Shown: positions 50,161 through 60,405, counted from the stretch's first letter. The stretch is 64,000 bases of DNA from Microbacterium amylolyticum (GCF_011046975.1 NZ_CP049253.1:1984001-2048000); one strand, 5' to 3'. A program made the numbers and translations. The notes: generated by a model from the letters alone, not told the origin.

Positions 50161-50754
50161 ATGACGTCCCATCTGCAGGCCGATGCCGACACCGCCTCCT
50201 GGGTTCCGCTTCGGGGATCCGGATTCGGAGGCGGTCGCCATCGTCGCGCCGCGATTCGTATGCTGCTGTCCACGGCGGGGCTCGCCCAGGGCCAGCCCGG
50301 ATCGGGAGTGATGAATTTCATCGCCAACCGGGCGATCAAGGCGGGGCTGCGCCATGCAGACGGGCGGTTCTTGGCGTGGTCGTGGAAAAGCGATCCCAGC
50401 GCGCTCGCGGTCCTCGCTCAGGCGCAGACACTCACCCCGCAGATGCGCGTGATGCGGGCATCGTTGCCGATCGAATATGACGACACCGAGTCGTTCTCGA
50501 ACCCGCACCTCGGGGTGGGGGAGAAGCTGGTGATGGACATGCCGTCGTCGGTGGGCGGACAGCCCGCCCGTCCGCCGTTTGCGACCTACACATGGGATAC
50601 GGGTGATCAGCTCATCACGTTGCACGCGGTCAGCATGGACCGCGAGCGTTTTCTGACATTCATTCCCGCTCTTGATGAACTGGCACGAACTCTGCGCTGG
50701 GTGGAGGATCTCGAGATGGGCGAGTCGAACGTTTTGCGGCTTCCTCCGGCGTGA
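50161..50754 (+). CDS. hypothetical protein, 197 aa
   Basis: A soluble 197-residue protein with no signal or membrane helix. I recognise no family. The N-terminus has a Gly/Arg-rich patch (GSGFGGGRHRRAAIRMLL); the C-terminal 60 residues have FATYTWDTGDQLITLHAVSM and a helix with FIPALDELARTLRWVE. It starts 22 bp after glgB on the same strand with its own likely leaderless promoter, so a link to glucan metabolism is possible but unproven. Confidence 0.75.
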   Translation: MTSHLQADADTASWVPLRGSGFGGGRHRRAAIRMLLSTAGLAQGQPGSGVMNFIANRAIKAGLRHADGRFLAWSWKSDPSALAVLAQAQTLTPQMRVMRASLPIEYDDTESFSNPHLGVGEKLVMDMPSSVGGQPARPPFATYTWDTGDQLITLHAVSMDRERFLTFIPALDELARTLRWVEDLEMGESNVLRLPPA

Positions 50755-50794
50755 TCGCAGACCAACGGCGGCGCGGGCTTTCAGGCGTCGCCGG

Positions 50795-50800
50795 TAGGGT
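50795..50800 (+). promoter_or_regulatory. -10 box TAGGGT of apt, leaderless layout
   Basis: TAGGGT is followed by 6 nt and GTG 50807, without a Shine-Dalgarno sequence. Confidence 0.45.
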
Positions 50801-50806
50801 TTCTTC

Positions 50807-51331
50807 GTGACCAGCAGCTCGATCGACCGTGCCGAATCGCTTATCGCCGCCACCCCGGACTACCCCGAACCGGGGGTGACGTTCCGTGACCTGTCGCCGC
50901 TTTTCGCCGATGGTGACGCGATGAAGGCGGTGTGCGAGGAGCTGATTGCTCCGTTCGTGGGAACGTTCGACATCGTCGGAGGGATCGAGGCGCGCGGCTT
51001 CCTTCTCGCCGGGTACATCGCTGCCACAACGGGAACGGGCATGCTTTCGATCCGCAAGGCGGGCAAGCTTCCCAAGCCGGCCGCGGCGGTCTCGTACGCG
51101 CTGGAGTACGGAACGGCGACGATCGAGGCGCCGGGCGTTCTGACGGCGGGAGAGCGTGTCCTTCTCGTTGACGATGTTCTCGCAACGGGCGGAACCATCG
51201 CGGCCGCGCGCCAGCTGATTTCCGACCTCGGTGCCGAAACCGTGGGCGCCGCCGCGATTCTCGAGCTGGATGGTCTGGACGGTCGCGATCACGCGGGCCC
51301 CGTCCATACCCTCTTCCACGCGCCGGCCTGA
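50807..51331 (+). CDS. apt: adenine phosphoribosyltransferase
   Basis: A 174-residue APRT: IAATPDYPEPGVTFRDLSPL at the start, IVGGIEARGFLLAGYIA, LSIRKAGKLP, and the PRPP-binding loop VLLVDDVLATGGTIAAA. It converts adenine and PRPP to AMP, a purine salvage step. GTG 50807 gives the family N-terminus and fits the promoter. It ends 8 bp from the convergent ROK gene. Confidence 0.97.
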   Translation: MTSSSIDRAESLIAATPDYPEPGVTFRDLSPLFADGDAMKAVCEELIAPFVGTFDIVGGIEARGFLLAGYIAATTGTGMLSIRKAGKLPKPAAAVSYALEYGTATIEAPGVLTAGERVLLVDDVLATGGTIAAARQLISDLGAETVGAAAILELDGLDGRDHAGPVHTLFHAPA

Positions 51332-51339
51332 TACCTCGC

Positions 51340-52578
51340 CTACCTCGGCGGGGCGAGCGCGGCGGGATCGGCGAGGAGCGGAGCGAACGCGAGCTCCGCG
51401 GGCGCGAGAAGCATGAGGCGGGAGCGCATGTGTGCTCGTTCGAGGCGCACGGCCCGCCCGTCTGCCCCGACGGGATCAACGCGAACGGCCTGCGCGAGGC
51501 GCTCCCGGCTGGTCGCGAGGAGGACGCCCAGATAACCGGAGAGCACAACCGCTTCCGGGGCGAACGCGTTGACGAAGTTCGTCAGCGCGAGTGACAAAAC
51601 GTCGACCTGTCGTTCGAGCTCCGCGCGCACGGCGGGGTCGCGCGTGAGACCGAGCTCGATGTCGAGCTCGTCCTCGTCGAGTCGGCGGCGGCCAAGGAGG
51701 TTCAGCAGACGCGCTGGATTGACCTCGGTCTCGAGGCATCCGCGCCGACCGCATGCGCATCGTCGTCCGCGGGGATCGACCACCGTGTGCCCCAGCTCGC
51801 CCGCGAAGCCGGAGGTACCGCGCAGGAGAGCCCCGTCGAAGATCAGACCCCCGCCGATTCCGTGCACGGAGCCACCGAGATACAGCAGGTTGTTGGTGCC
51901 GCGGCCGACGCCGAAGCGAGCTTCCGCCATGGCCCCGACGCTCGCATCGTTTCCGGCCGTGACCTGCACGCCGAGGGAGTTCTCGAGGCGGGACGCGATT
52001 GACTCGCGTTTCCAGCCGAGCGGCGGTGCGATCAGCACCGTGCCCATCTCGTCCACCAGGCCGGGAACGGCGAGGCCGGCCCCGACGAGTCGGTAGTGCC
52101 GATCGATGTCTGCCCGCATTCCGTCCACAACCGACGTGGCGATGTGGACGAAGCGGCGCGGGCTTGGCGGACTCGAGAGGTCGTGGCGGACGCGTGAATG
52201 CACGGCACCGCCCAGGCCGACGAGAGCGACCGAGATGGCGTCGGGTTCGGCGCGAATGCTGAGGCCGACGACGGAGTCTTCGGCGGCCACGCCCAGAGAG
52301 GGGCGCCCGACGCGACCGGTCGGAGCGGTCTCCGCCTCGCGCGCGAGCCCGAGGTCAAGGAGCTCATTCACGAGCGCCGTCACGGTCGAGCGGTTGAGTC
52401 CTGTTTCGGTGCCGATGCTCGATCGAGACAGGGGGCCGTCGACGCGGGCGAGGCGGAGAACGGCCGACAGGTTCTGTTGGCGGACCTCCTCGTTGGTCGT
52501 GCGTGACCCCATCGTCCGGGGGGCTGCGCCAGACCACAGCGCGGGAGCGCGGTTTTTTGTGGTCTCGTTCTCAGGCAT
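51340..52578 (-). CDS. ROK family transcriptional repressor
   Basis: About 412 residues. The N-terminal winged helix-turn-helix (SSIGTETGLNRSTVTALVNE) is followed by the ROK sugar-kinase-like fold with GLAVPGLVD, GGLIFDGALLRGTSGFAGEL and the zinc motif CACGRRGCLE. It most likely controls the adjacent sugar ABC genes in response to a sugar or sugar phosphate. ATG 52578 is chosen; TAGCGT lies 8 nt before it on the minus strand. ATG 52512 (MGSRTTNEEVRQQN) is an alternative that fits many relatives. It ends close to apt and begins 19 bp downstream of the lone ATPase gene, so the two may be one transcript. Confidence 0.9.
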   Translation of the reverse strand: MPENETTKNRAPALWSGAAPRTMGSRTTNEEVRQQNLSAVLRLARVDGPLSRSSIGTETGLNRSTVTALVNELLDLGLAREAETAPTGRVGRPSLGVAAEDSVVGLSIRAEPDAISVALVGLGGAVHSRVRHDLSSPPSPRRFVHIATSVVDGMRADIDRHYRLVGAGLAVPGLVDEMGTVLIAPPLGWKRESIASRLENSLGVQVTAGNDASVGAMAEARFGVGRGTNNLLYLGGSVHGIGGGLIFDGALLRGTSGFAGELGHTVVDPRGRRCACGRRGCLETEVNPARLLNLLGRRRLDEDELDIELGLTRDPAVRAELERQVDVLSLALTNFVNAFAPEAVVLSGYLGVLLATSRERLAQAVRVDPVGADGRAVRLERAHMRSRLMLLAPAELAFAPLLADPAALAPPR

Positions 52579-52596
52579 GAGTATCAACGCTACCCA

Positions 52597-54123
52597 TCAT
52601 GACTCGGCCGTCAGGTAGCGCATGAGGAGGTCTTGGGTCGCGTCGGCACGATCCACCTCGGCGGTGATTCTGCCGCCGCGGAATGCGTAGATGCGATCGG
52701 ACAGCCCGATCACTTCGGGCAGTTCCGAGGAGATCACGATGATCGCTCGTCCCTGTGCGGCGAGCTCGTTGATGATTCCGTAGATCTCGTACTTTGCGCC
52801 CACGTCGATTCCCCGGGTGGGTTCGTCGAGGATCAGCACGTCGGGATTGGTGAACATCCACTTCGACAGGACGACCTTCTGCTGATTGCCGCCGGAGAGG
52901 TCTCCGGTGATGGCGGCGACATTCGGTGTTTTGATGTTCAGTTTGTATCGGTAGGCGTCGGCGACCTTGTGCTCGCGGAAATGATCGACGATGCCGGCGT
53001 GCGACAGTCGCGTGATCGCGGCGGCCGAGACGTTCGCCTGAATATCGCCGATGAGATTGAGCCCGAACTGGCGGCGATCTTCTGTTGCGTAGGCGATTCC
53101 GTGCTCGATCGCCTGCGAGACGCTGCGCAGATCGATGCGCTCACCGCGCTTGTATGCGGTTCCGCTGATGGCGGAGCCGGCGGAGCGCCCGAAGATACTC
53201 ATCGCCAGCGCGGTTCGCCCGGAGCCCATGAGCCCGGCGAGCCCGATGATTTCTCCCGCTCGAACAGACAGACTGACGTCGTCCACGACGGTGCGACGGC
53301 GGTCGGCAGAGTGGTGAACGGTCCAGTTCTCGACCCGGAACACCTCTTCGCCGATGTCCGGTTCGCGCGGTGGGAAGAGGCTGTCGAGATCTCGTCCGAC
53401 CATCGCCCGAATGATGTGGTTCTCGTCGGTTTCGGGGTTGTCCGCGCGCATCGTCTCGATTGTCGTGCCATCGCGGAGCACCGTGATCGTGTCGGCGATG
53501 CGGAGCACCTCGCGCAACTTGTGGGAGATCACGATGCACGTGATGCCCTGTGAGCGCAGTTGTTCGATGATCGCCAGGAGGCGCTCGGAATCGCTATCGG
53601 TCAGGGCGGCCGTGGGCTCGTCGAGGATGAGGAGACGAACGTTTTTCGCCAGTGCCCGTGCGATGGCGATCAGCTGTTGCCCGCCGATGCCGAGCTCGCC
53701 CACGGGGGTCAGGGGGTTCTCGTCGAGCCCAACGCGTGCGAGCAGCTCGGCGGCGCGCAGGGCGGTCTGTTCCCAGTCGATGAGGCCGCCGCGCGTGATC
53801 TCGTTTCCGAGATGGATGTTCTCTGCGATGGACAGCTGAGGGACAAGGGCGAGTTCTTGGTGGATGACGACGATGCCCTCTGCTTCGCTTTCGCGGAGCG
53901 ATCGGAAGAGCACATCGCGTCCGTCGAAGCGGATGGTTCCGTCGAAAGAACCGGCCGGGTGCACGCCGCTGAGGACGTTCATCAGCGTTGACTTTCCGGC
54001 GCCGTTTTCGCCGCAGATGGCGTGAACTTCACCGGCGCGAACGTCGAGGGAGACATTCGACAGCGCTGCCACGCCGGGGAAGCGCATGGTGATGTCCACC
54101 GCGCTGAGGATGTGGTCAGACAT
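52597..54123 (-). CDS. sugar ABC transporter ATP-binding protein (lone paralogue)
   Basis: A 508-residue protein with two ABC cassettes, as in MglA/XylG/MmsA importers. First cassette: Walker [26 protein letters not shown], Walker [12 protein letters not shown]. Second cassette: degenerate P-loop GLMGSGRTAL, signature [15 protein letters not shown] and [14 protein letters not shown]. It is a paralogue of the ATPase at 55717-57270, with long shared stretches, but has no permease or binding-protein gene of its own. It may serve as an alternative motor for the neighbouring permease. It is divergent from the binding-protein gene. Confidence 0.93.
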   Translation of the reverse strand: MSDHILSAVDITMRFPGVAALSNVSLDVRAGEVHAICGENGAGKSTLMNVLSGVHPAGSFDGTIRFDGRDVLFRSLRESEAEGIVVIHQELALVPQLSIAENIHLGNEITRGGLIDWEQTALRAAELLARVGLDENPLTPVGELGIGGQQLIAIARALAKNVRLLILDEPTAALTDSDSERLLAIIEQLRSQGITCIVISHKLREVLRIADTITVLRDGTTIETMRADNPETDENHIIRAMVGRDLDSLFPPREPDIGEEVFRVENWTVHHSADRRRTVVDDVSLSVRAGEIIGLAGLMGSGRTALAMSIFGRSAGSAISGTAYKRGERIDLRSVSQAIEHGIAYATEDRRQFGLNLIGDIQANVSAAAITRLSHAGIVDHFREHKVADAYRYKLNIKTPNVAAITGDLSGGNQQKVVLSKWMFTNPDVLILDEPTRGIDVGAKYEIYGIINELAAQGRAIIVISSELPEVIGLSDRIYAFRGGRITAEVDRADATQDLLMRYLTAES

Positions 54124-54226
54124 GGGGAGCGTTCTGCGTTCCTCTCTGAATCGCAGGAGCACGAACCGTGGCGATCGGGTGGTGTGCGGGCACCGCTGAG
54201 ACTCACCAAACGGCGTCGATGTGGTC

Positions 54227-54236
54227 AACGTACGTT
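54227..54236. promoter_or_regulatory. palindrome in the divergent sugar-ABC control region
   Basis: AACGTACGTT is a perfect 10 bp palindrome. On the minus strand it contains TACGTT with TGGACA 18 nt upstream, a plausible promoter for the lone ATPase. On the plus strand TTACCG and TAGGGT with a 16 nt spacer (54235-54262) may drive the binding-protein operon. The rest of the 320 bp gap shows no gene, only a long leader. Confidence 0.4.
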
Positions 54237-54443
54237 ACCGGAAAGTAATTTGTCCATAGGGTCGGCAATATGTATGGTTGCCTCCAGCGGTTCGGCACAT
54301 CAGGCACTCCGCCTTCTGCGAACAGAGTTGTCGCAGGGGTGCAGAGGGCCACGTGTGACTCGAGTGCGATGGGTGCCACCGCTTCCACCAAGGCGTTCCT
54401 GCGTGTCGCAGGAGCGGCCCCCTTTCAATGAAGAGAGACAGCA

Positions 54444-55601
54444 ATGAAGCGCACAGCTCTGCGACCGATCGCCCTCACCGGCGCCGCGGTCCTCGCACTC
54501 GGCCTGACCGCGTGCTCCACCGACTCCCCCGAAACAGGCGATGCGGGCAACGGCGGTGCCGATGTTCAGGAGATGACCGTCGGCGTTGCCATGCCCACCG
54601 AAACCTCCGAGCGCTGGATCGCCGATGGCGAGGCCGTTGAATCGCAGCTCGAAGCAGCCGGATACGACGTCGACCTGCAGTTCGCTGGCGATGACATCTC
54701 GACGCAGCAGCAGCAGATCGAGCAGATGATCACGAACGGCGCGGACATCCTGATCGTCGCCTCGATCGATGGAACGGCCCTTGCGAGCCAGCTCGAAGCG
54801 GCATCCGACCGCGGCATCCCCGTCATCGCCTACGACCGCCTCATCAACGGCACCGAGGCTGTCGACTTCTACGTGACGTTCGACAACTACGAGGTGGGTG
54901 TGCAGCAGGCACAGTCGCTTCTGCGCGGCCTCGGCTACCTCGACGAGAGCTACCAGGACACGGGCCTGGAAGACGAGAAGATCATCGAGGTCTTCGCGGG
55001 ATCACCCGACGACAACAACACGGGCTTTTTCTACGGTGGCGCGATGGACACCCTCGAGCCCTTCCTCGAGGACGGTCGCCTGACGATCGGCTCCGGCCAG
55101 CGCACACTGGACCAGGTGGCAACGCTGCGCTGGGACCAGGCAACGGCACAGCGCCGCATGGAAGACCTCCTCACCTCCACCTACAGCGGTGGTTCGGGTC
55201 AGCTCGACGGCGTTCTGTCTCCCTACGACGGCATCTCGCGCGGCATCATCACAGCCCTGCAGAACGCCGGCTACGGCGACTCGATCGAGAGCGGCCTTCC
55301 CGTCGTCTCCGGCCAGGACTCCGAGATCGCCTCGGTGAAGATGATTGCCGACGGCGTGCAGTTCGCGTCGATCTTCAAGGACACCCGCAAGCTGGCAACG
55401 CAGGCCGTTGAAGCCGCATCCTCCTACGCCGAGGCCCAGGAGCCGGAAGCGAACGACACCGAGACGTACGACAACGGCGTGAAGGTCGTTCCCTCGTACC
55501 TGCTCGAGTCCGACATCGTCGTTGCCGACAACATCGACAGCCTCCTTGTCGAGACCGGCTACTGGACCGAGTCCGAGGTCGCCTCGGGCCTCGCCGACTA
55601 A
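54444..55601 (+). CDS. sugar ABC transporter substrate-binding lipoprotein (ChvE-like)
   Basis: A 385-residue lipoprotein. The signal peptide ends in [10 protein letters not shown] with the lipobox Cys at residue 24. The mature part is a periplasmic-binding-protein type I fold: [51 protein letters not shown]. This is the ChvE/multiple-sugar or xylose group. It captures a sugar outside the membrane for the MmsA/MmsB-like transporter. AGAGAG lies upstream of ATG 54444. A long leader and a hairpin after the stop suggest separate control of its level. Confidence 0.93.
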   Translation: MKRTALRPIALTGAAVLALGLTACSTDSPETGDAGNGGADVQEMTVGVAMPTETSERWIADGEAVESQLEAAGYDVDLQFAGDDISTQQQQIEQMITNGADILIVASIDGTALASQLEAASDRGIPVIAYDRLINGTEAVDFYVTFDNYEVGVQQAQSLLRGLGYLDESYQDTGLEDEKIIEVFAGSPDDNNTGFFYGGAMDTLEPFLEDGRLTIGSGQRTLDQVATLRWDQATAQRRMEDLLTSTYSGGSGQLDGVLSPYDGISRGIITALQNAGYGDSIESGLPVVSGQDSEIASVKMIADGVQFASIFKDTRKLATQAVEAASSYAEAQEPEANDTETYDNGVKVVPSYLLESDIVVADNIDSLLVETGYWTESEVASGLAD

Positions 55602-55639
55602 CTCGGACCACCCCCTCGTAGATCACGTTCCGACACACG

Positions 55640-55691
55640 CGCGCGGCGGCTTCGCCGACGCCAGATCCGGCTCCGACGGAGCCGCCGCGCG
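55640..55691 (+). other. intra-operon hairpin between binding-protein and ATPase genes
   Basis: CGCGCGGCGGCT and AGCCGCCGCGCG are perfect 12 bp arms; the loop holds a second small hairpin (GGCTCC-GAC-GGAGCC overlaps it). Such elements often stabilise the binding-protein mRNA or reduce downstream transcription. Confidence 0.6.
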
Positions 55692-55716
55692 GTGTGCCGC
55701 GTTCGAAAGGAGAGAG

Positions 55717-57270
55717 ATGTCCAACGCGATTCTGGAGATGCGCGACATCACCAAGGACTTCCCCGGCGTCAAGGTGCTCAAGGGCGTCGGTCTCACGGTC
55801 GAGCGCGGCGAGATCCACGCCATTTGCGGCGAGAACGGCGCCGGAAAATCGACCCTCATGAAGGTGCTGTCCGGGGTGTACCCCTACGGCTCCTACGGCG
55901 GCCAGATCCTGTTCAACGGCGAGGAGATGAAGTTCCACTCCATCCCCGACTCCGAAGAACAGGGCATCGTCATCATCCACCAGGAGCTTGCCCTGGTGCC
56001 CCACCTCTCGGTCGCGGAGAACATCTTCCTCGGCAACGAACGCGCCAACAAGGCGGGGGTTGTCGACTGGCACCGCACGAATGCCGAGGCGCTGAAGCAC
56101 ATGGCGCGCGTGGGGCTCAATGAGAACCCCACAACGCCGGTCGGTCAGCTGGGTGTCGGCAAGCAGCAGCTCATCGAAATCGCCCGCGCGATGACGAAGA
56201 ACGTCAAGCTGCTGATTCTTGACGAGCCGACCGCCGCCCTGAACGACAACGATTCCGAGCATCTGCTCGACCTCTTGCGGCAGCTGCGCGACGAGGGCAT
56301 CACCTCGATCATCATCAGCCACAAGCTGGGCGAGATCGTCTCCGTCGCCGACAACACGACGATCATCCGTGACGGCGAGTCGATCGAGACGATCGATATG
56401 CACGGAGAAGACGCCACGCAGGACCGCATTATTCGCGGCATGGTCGGCCGTTCCCTCGACAACCGTTTCCCGGCGCGCGAGCCCGAGATCGGCGAAGAGA
56501 TCTTCCGCATCGAGAACTGGTCGGTGTACCACCCCACGCAGGCGGGGCGCATCGTCGTCGACAACGCGTCGATCTCCGTGCGCGCCGGCGAAATCGTCGG
56601 TATCGCGGGCCTCATGGGCGCGGGACGCACCGAGTTCATGATGAGCGTTTTCGGCCGCTCCTACGGCCGCGACATTTCGGGCCGCGTGTTCCTGCGCGGT
56701 GAAGAGATCATGACGCGCACCGTGCAGCAGGCGATCGACAACCACATTGCCTATGTGTCGGAAGACCGGAAGCAGTACGGTCTCAACCTCGTCACGGACA
56801 CCCGTACCAACATCACGGCCGCGTCTCTCAATAAGCTCAGCAACCGCGTGTCTCTGATCAACGGGAACGAGGAGATCCGGGTCAGCGAGGAATACCGTAA
56901 GGACCTGCGCATCAAGACCTCCTCCGTGATGCAGAACGTGGGGAACCTCTCCGGCGGAAACCAGCAGAAGGTTGTTCTGTCGAAGTGGCTGTACTCGGAC
57001 CCCGAGGTGCTGATCCTCGACGAGCCGACACGAGGAATCGATGTCGGGGCCAAATACGAGATTTACGAGATCATCCACCGGCTCGCAGCGCAGGGGAAGG
57101 CGATCATCGTCGTCTCCAGTGAGTTGCCCGAGCTGCTGGGAATCAGCGATCGCATTTACACACTTGCCTACGGACGCATCACGGGCCAGATGCCCGCGTC
57201 CGAAGCGACTCAGGAGAATCTCATGGCGCTCATGACCATCGAGAACGACAAGAAGGGTGCCGCGGCATGA
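55717..57270 (+). CDS. sugar ABC transporter ATP-binding protein (MmsA-like)
   Basis: A 517-residue double-cassette ATPase. Walker [26 protein letters not shown] and [11 protein letters not shown] in the first cassette; [25 protein letters not shown] and [14 protein letters not shown] in the second. It powers import by the MmsB-like permease. AAAGGAGAG lies before ATG 55717. Its stop overlaps the permease gene by 4 nt. It is a paralogue of the ATPase on the other strand at 52597-54123. Confidence 0.95.
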   Translation: MSNAILEMRDITKDFPGVKVLKGVGLTVERGEIHAICGENGAGKSTLMKVLSGVYPYGSYGGQILFNGEEMKFHSIPDSEEQGIVIIHQELALVPHLSVAENIFLGNERANKAGVVDWHRTNAEALKHMARVGLNENPTTPVGQLGVGKQQLIEIARAMTKNVKLLILDEPTAALNDNDSEHLLDLLRQLRDEGITSIIISHKLGEIVSVADNTTIIRDGESIETIDMHGEDATQDRIIRGMVGRSLDNRFPAREPEIGEEIFRIENWSVYHPTQAGRIVVDNASISVRAGEIVGIAGLMGAGRTEFMMSVFGRSYGRDISGRVFLRGEEIMTRTVQQAIDNHIAYVSEDRKQYGLNLVTDTRTNITAASLNKLSNRVSLINGNEEIRVSEEYRKDLRIKTSSVMQNVGNLSGGNQQKVVLSKWLYSDPEVLILDEPTRGIDVGAKYEIYEIIHRLAAQGKAIIVVSSELPELLGISDRIYTLAYGRITGQMPASEATQENLMALMTIENDKKGAAA

Positions 57271-58487
57271 CCAACGTGTTCGTCGAGGCGAAGGACTTGC
57301 TCACGCGCAACCTGCGCACCTCGGGAATTTACATCGCGTTCGTCGCGATCGTCGTGCTGTTCACGATCCTCACCGGCGGCACGCTGCTGGCGCCGGAGAA
57401 CCTCACCAACCTGATCCTGCAGAACGCGCACATCCTCATCATGGCGCTCGGGATGCTCATGGTGATCGTGGCGGGACACATCGACCTTTCTGTCGGTTCG
57501 GTCCTCGCCTTTGCGTCGGCCGTGTCGGCTGTGCTCGTCATTCGCATGGGAATGCCGTGGTGGGTGGGTGTTCTCGCCGCCATTCTCACGGGCCTCATCG
57601 TTGGGGTCTGGCAGGGCTTCTGGGTCGCGGTCGTCGGCATTCCCGCCTTCATCGTGACGCTCGCGGGAATGCTGCTGTTCCGCGGTCTGACGTGGCTCGT
57701 TCTGGAGAACGTCTCGCTGTCGCCGTTCCCCCGCGAGTACCAGCAGGTCGCATCCGGCTTCCTCGACGGAACGCTGGGGTCGATACCGCTCGGACAAGGG
57801 CAGGGGCTTCTCGCGGTTCCGCAGACGCTCGACGTCTTCACCATGCTCATCGGTATCTTCGCCGTCGCTGGGTTCATCACCCTGCAGCTGCGGGACCGCC
57901 GCGCACGCGAGGCATACAACCAGCAGGTTGAGTCGATGCCGCTGTTCATCGCGAAGATCGTCGTCGTCAGCGCGGTCGTTCTGGCCTTCGCCTTCGCCCT
58001 CGCCTATAACCGTGGCTTCCCGATCGTGCTCATCATCCTCGGTGTGCTGATCATGGTGTACCAGATCATCACCAACCGCACGGTTTTCGGTCGTCGCGTC
58101 TACGCCGTCGGCGGAAACCTCGCCGCGGCCAAGCTCAGCGGTGTGAACGTCGTGAAGATGAACTTCTGGATCTTCGTCAACATGGGTCTGCTGACCGGTA
58201 TTGCCGCTGCCGTGTTCTCGTCCCGGTCGAACGGAGCGCAGCCGAACATGGCCAACATGTTTGAGCTCGACGTGATTGCCGCCGTCTTCATCGGTGGAGC
58301 CTCCACCACCGGTGGTGTCGGCCGGATCACGGGTGCCCTCGTCGGTGGTCTCGTGATGGCCGTCATGTCAAATGGAATGTCGCTGATGGGCGTTCCGCAG
58401 TCGGCACAGCAGATCGTCAAGGGCCTCGTGCTGCTGCTGGCAGTCGCCTTCGACATCTACAACAAGCGCCGCGCCGGCGTGCGCTAA
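57267..58487 (+). CDS. sugar ABC transporter permease (MmsB-like)
   Basis: A 406-residue membrane protein with about ten helices. [20 protein letters not shown] is the typical core with the GHIDLSVGS motif of the BPD_transp_2 sugar permeases, and [20 protein letters not shown] is the cytoplasmic coupling loop. It is the only permease in the locus and the plausible partner of both ATPases. It overlaps the upstream ATPase by 4 nt and ends at a very strong terminator. Confidence 0.95.
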   Translation: MTNVFVEAKDLLTRNLRTSGIYIAFVAIVVLFTILTGGTLLAPENLTNLILQNAHILIMALGMLMVIVAGHIDLSVGSVLAFASAVSAVLVIRMGMPWWVGVLAAILTGLIVGVWQGFWVAVVGIPAFIVTLAGMLLFRGLTWLVLENVSLSPFPREYQQVASGFLDGTLGSIPLGQGQGLLAVPQTLDVFTMLIGIFAVAGFITLQLRDRRAREAYNQQVESMPLFIAKIVVVSAVVLAFAFALAYNRGFPIVLIILGVLIMVYQIITNRTVFGRRVYAVGGNLAAAKLSGVNVVKMNFWIFVNMGLLTGIAAAVFSSRSNGAQPNMANMFELDVIAAVFIGGASTTGGVGRITGALVGGLVMAVMSNGMSLMGVPQSAQQIVKGLVLLLAVAFDIYNKRRAGVR

Positions 58488-58496
58488 ACCGCATCG

Positions 58497-58556
58497 CAAC
58501 AAACAACCGCGCCGTGGGACATCGACTCAGATGCTCCACGGCGCGGTTGTTTGTTG
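58497..58556 (+). terminator. terminator of the sugar ABC operon
   Basis: CAACAAACAACCGCGCCGTGG (58497-58517) pairs perfectly with 58536-58556 over 21 bp with an 18 nt loop; the 3' arm ends T-rich (TTGTTTGTTGT). Confidence 0.88.
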
Positions 58557-58667
58557 TCAGGAGCCGGTGAGGTACGCCGTTGACAGGAACTCCGCGGAAT
58601 CTCAACCCCCGAGCATGACTTTCTTGTGGCTGGCAGGATCGGTCTCACGCCGATCGAAGGAGTTCCG

Positions 58668-59180
58668 ATGACACGTCAGACGTCCGTAGCACGTCAGATA
58701 CTCGTTGCCGCGATCCTCCTTGCCGCCGTTGTGGCGATCGCCGCGGGCGGATCGCTTGCCACAACGCCGAACGTTGAGGGGTGGTACGCGGATGCCGTCA
58801 AGGCCCCGTGGAACCCGCCGACGTGGGTGTTCGGCCCCGCCTGGTCCGTCCTCTACCTCGCGATCGCGATCGCCGGTTTCCTGTTCTGGCGTTCCAACGA
58901 CACCCCTGACGGCAGACGACGCTCGGTTCTCACGGTCTACGTGGTCCAGCTTTCGCTCAACGCCGCCTGGACGCCCATCTTCTTTGGCGGGTATCCGCTG
59001 ATGGGCGAGATCGCGTGGTGGATTGCTGTTGGCGTGATCGTCGCCCTTGTCGCCTCGGTGATCTGGTTGATCGCGGCAGGACGGCGGGTCTCGCGCCTGG
59101 CGGCCTGGCTCCTGGTGCCGTATCTGCTGTGGCTGATCTTCGCCACGTCGCTCAACGCGGCAATTATCGTCCTGAACTGA
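58668..59180 (+). CDS. tspO: TspO/MBR family protein
   Basis: A 170-residue protein with five membrane helices. WYADAVKAPWNPPTWVFGPA and WSVLYLAIAIAGFLFW are the conserved W-x-P-P and W-x-x-L-Y segments of the family, and LSLNAAWTPIFFGGYP follows. TspO proteins bind porphyrins and take part in stress signalling or light-related processes; the role in this organism is unknown. GAAGGAG lies 5 nt before ATG 58668. It is a single gene between the sugar ABC terminator and the purine block. Confidence 0.93.
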   Translation: MTRQTSVARQILVAAILLAAVVAIAAGGSLATTPNVEGWYADAVKAPWNPPTWVFGPAWSVLYLAIAIAGFLFWRSNDTPDGRRRSVLTVYVVQLSLNAAWTPIFFGGYPLMGEIAWWIAVGVIVALVASVIWLIAAGRRVSRLAAWLLVPYLLWLIFATSLNAAIIVLN

Positions 59181-59225
59181 TCAGGTTGGCGCGGACGTCG
59201 GGAGGTCGATCATTCGCGCGAAGCC

Positions 59226-60404
59226 TTACGGCAGGTCCGAGCCCATCCCGGTCGGGCTCTCGATGATGTTGCCGACGATGCCGCGGATGATGTTCTCGCC
59301 CGTTTCCGTGCGTAGGCCCGCGTACCAGGCCTGTGTGACCTCGGGCTCGAAAGCGTGCGTCTCGTGTGAGCGCCGGCGTCCGCGCTCGACCAGATCACCG
59401 GCACGCTCGGCGCGCGCCCGCTCATACCGCAGCAGGGTGTCTTCGGGGCTCACGGTCGTCGTGGCGAACAACAGGCCGAGAACAAAGGAGTCTTCGAGAG
59501 CAGAGCAGGCACCCTGGCCCACATCGGGGGCGGTGTTGTGGGCGGCGTCACCGAGAATGGCCACGCGCCCGCGCACCCAGGTGTCGATCGGATCGAGATC
59601 CCAGATCTCCACGCGGTTCAGCGACTGCTCGGGGTCGATCGACGCGAGAAGAGACTGCACGCCCGGGGCCCAGCCCGCGAAGGCCTTTTCGAGGGGAGCG
59701 ATGCCATCCGCGCGATCGTAATCCTCACCCGAAGGGCCGGGAACGTCGACGAAGAAGTAGAACCGGTTACCGGCAACGGGCATCGCCGAGACGCGCTTGC
59801 CATCGGCGACGTAGGTTGTCCACTGATCCGCCGGGCCGAACGCTTCGTTCACCGGGACGAGGCCGTTGTAGTTGACGTATCCCCGGTAGGTGCGCTCCCG
59901 GCGCTCGCCCAGCACATAGTCACGGGTGATCGACTTGGCGCCATCGGCGCCGATCACGATGTCGGCCGTGGCCGTTTCGCCGTCGTCGAATGTCACGGTG
60001 GCGCCGGAGGAGTCCTGGTCGATACGTACCATCTTTCGCCCCAGATGGATGCGATCCATCCCGAACGTGTCGATCAGTAGCTGCTGCAGGTCGGCGCGAG
60101 CAACGGGGTACGGGCGCTGGCCCGTTTTCTCCGTCACGGGCGAGAGGCTGAACTGCGTCATCGTCTCGCCCGTATGGCCGTCGTAGTAGGCCATGCGGTC
60201 CATGAGGCCACCCAGCCGGGCCACCTCATCCGCCAGCCCCAGCCAGTTCAGCACCTTCACGCCGTTCGACCACAGCGAGAGCGCGGCACCGACCGGCTTG
60301 TTCTCATGAATACGGTCGTAGATCGTCACGTCGTGTCCGAGGCGCTGAAGAGCGATTCCTGCGCTGGTTCCGCCGACGCCGGCCCCGATGATGATGACCC
60401 GCAT
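59226..60404 (-). CDS. hpxO: FAD-dependent urate hydroxylase
   Basis: A 392-residue flavin monooxygenase. VIIIGAGVGGTSAGIAL is the FAD-binding motif, PVGAALSLWSNGVKVL and MTQFSLSPVTEKTGQRPYPV are close to Klebsiella HpxO, and GKRVSAMPVAGNRFYFF carries the Arg and Tyr needed for urate hydroxylation. GRVAILGDAAHNTAPDVGQG is the second FAD motif. It oxidises urate to 5-hydroxyisourate using NADH and O2. It is the last gene of uraD-uraH-hpxO, one base after uraH. Confidence 0.95.
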   Translation of the reverse strand: MRVIIIGAGVGGTSAGIALQRLGHDVTIYDRIHENKPVGAALSLWSNGVKVLNWLGLADEVARLGGLMDRMAYYDGHTGETMTQFSLSPVTEKTGQRPYPVARADLQQLLIDTFGMDRIHLGRKMVRIDQDSSGATVTFDDGETATADIVIGADGAKSITRDYVLGERRERTYRGYVNYNGLVPVNEAFGPADQWTTYVADGKRVSAMPVAGNRFYFFVDVPGPSGEDYDRADGIAPLEKAFAGWAPGVQSLLASIDPEQSLNRVEIWDLDPIDTWVRGRVAILGDAAHNTAPDVGQGACSALEDSFVLGLLFATTTVSPEDTLLRYERARAERAGDLVERGRRRSHETHAFEPEVTQAWYAGLRTETGENIIRGIVGNIIESPTGMGSDLP

Positions 60405-60405
60405 C

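Noticed and set aside
58580..58608. TTGACA at 58580-58585 as a tspO promoter
   Set aside because: No acceptable -10 box lies 16-19 nt downstream, so the match to the -35 consensus alone is not enough.
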